DNA of 16,030 bases from an uncultured Bacteroidales bacterium. GTDB taxonomy: Bacteria > Bacteroidota > Bacteroidia > Bacteroidales > Muribaculaceae. Every line of letters starts with the position of its first letter. Positions within the stretch are counted from its first letter, which is position 1. A model generated the notes under the pieces. The model was not told the origin of the DNA and did no database searches. It was given only the letters and a program-made list of their open reading frames with translations. Location of the stretch: positions 1 to 16,030 of the forward strand of contig CAMWUH010000019.1 of assembly GCA_947177325.1 (NCBI GenBank). Reading direction: 5' to 3'. Below are positions 15,834 through 16,030 of the stretch, in pieces. The translations under genes were made by a program, and so were the position numbers.

Positions 15834-16030
15834 ATGCAACGATTTGCTATTCTTACAATTGTAATCTTTTCTATGTCGTTTTTTGATTTTTTCAGCGCCA
15901 AGGGGGATAATAAGGTAGAAACTCCCGATTTTGATTTCCCGGCCACAGTTGTCAAAAATGCCCAAATACAACTCAAAGAGGCTTTGAAAACCGGCAATGT
16001 TGACCTGGCGGGCAATGCACTGCTGCAATT
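15834..16030 (+). CDS. Secreted protein of unknown family, N-terminus only (partial)
   Basis: The ATG at 15834 opens a frame of 65 codons running off the right edge. It begins MQRFAILTIVIFSMSFFDFF and continues SAKGDNKVETPDFDFPATVV. The first 22 residues are a hydrophobic signal peptide, with a cut likely near FSA or SAKG. The next residues (KNAQIQLKEALKTGNVDLAGNALLQ) form an amphipathic helix. The opening resembles the helical N-terminal region of large Bacteroidales alpha-2-macroglobulin-like or carboxypeptidase-regulatory-domain secreted proteins, but 65 residues are too few to decide. It is divergent from aspT with 120 bases between the starts, and has a promoter at 15763-15796. Confidence 0.7.
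   Translation, partial: MQRFAILTIVIFSMSFFDFFSAKGDNKVETPDFDFPATVVKNAQIQLKEALKTGNVDLAGNALLQ

Noticed and set aside
15714..16028. Longer aspT start upstream of 15713
   Set aside because: The extra 105 residues are polar, unlike the family, and overlap the divergent gene and its promoter; the 567-residue form fits known relatives.

Overview
The window looks like chromosomal DNA of a Bacteroidales bacterium (Bacteroidota), possibly of the Muribaculaceae type. The evidence is Bacteroidota-style promoters (TTTG, about 20 bases, TAnnTTTG) in front of several genes, a Bacteroidota-like lipoprotein and BspA-like secreted proteins, and the protein families present. The family-level placement is inference.

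Positions 1-8130 read mostly leftwards. At the left edge is the N-terminus of a secreted, probably BspA/leucine-rich-repeat protein. Next comes a nitrogen-assimilation operon transcribed amtB -> gltB -> gltD (7912 down to 463), with a strong promoter at 8039-8070 and a hairpin terminator at 381-420. AmtB brings ammonium into the cell; GltB and GltD form glutamate synthase, which makes glutamate from glutamine and 2-oxoglutarate. The striking feature is an in-frame TAG in gltB at 2128-2130. The 61 codons beyond it still encode the expected GltB C-terminus, ending in TAA at 1942.

Positions 8131-9607 hold a two-gene leftward operon: a VUT/YhhQ-type queuosine-precursor transporter overlapping a YjjG-like HAD phosphatase, with its own promoter and terminator.

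Positions 9688-13410 read rightwards: a beta-helix surface lipoprotein, then a secreted M13 (PepO-like) zinc metallopeptidase, followed by a strong terminator. Between the two, the peptidase promoter sits inside a perfect 9-bp inverted repeat that may also terminate the lipoprotein transcript.

Positions 13411-16030 are the accessory-looking part. An AT-rich acyltransferase-3 gene is cut off after 103 codons at a repeat-like non-coding segment with a cUACGg hairpin. That segment ends in an 18-base sequence which supplies the stop codon of an AspT/YidE-type transporter on the other strand. The same 18-mer lies directly after the HAD stop codon, and an inverted 11-base core lies upstream of aspT. 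A divergent secreted protein, N-terminus only, runs off the right edge. No tRNA, rRNA, CRISPR array, transposase or integrase gene was found. The best candidates for something undescribed are the repeat family and the interrupted gltB; no new multi-gene system is evident.
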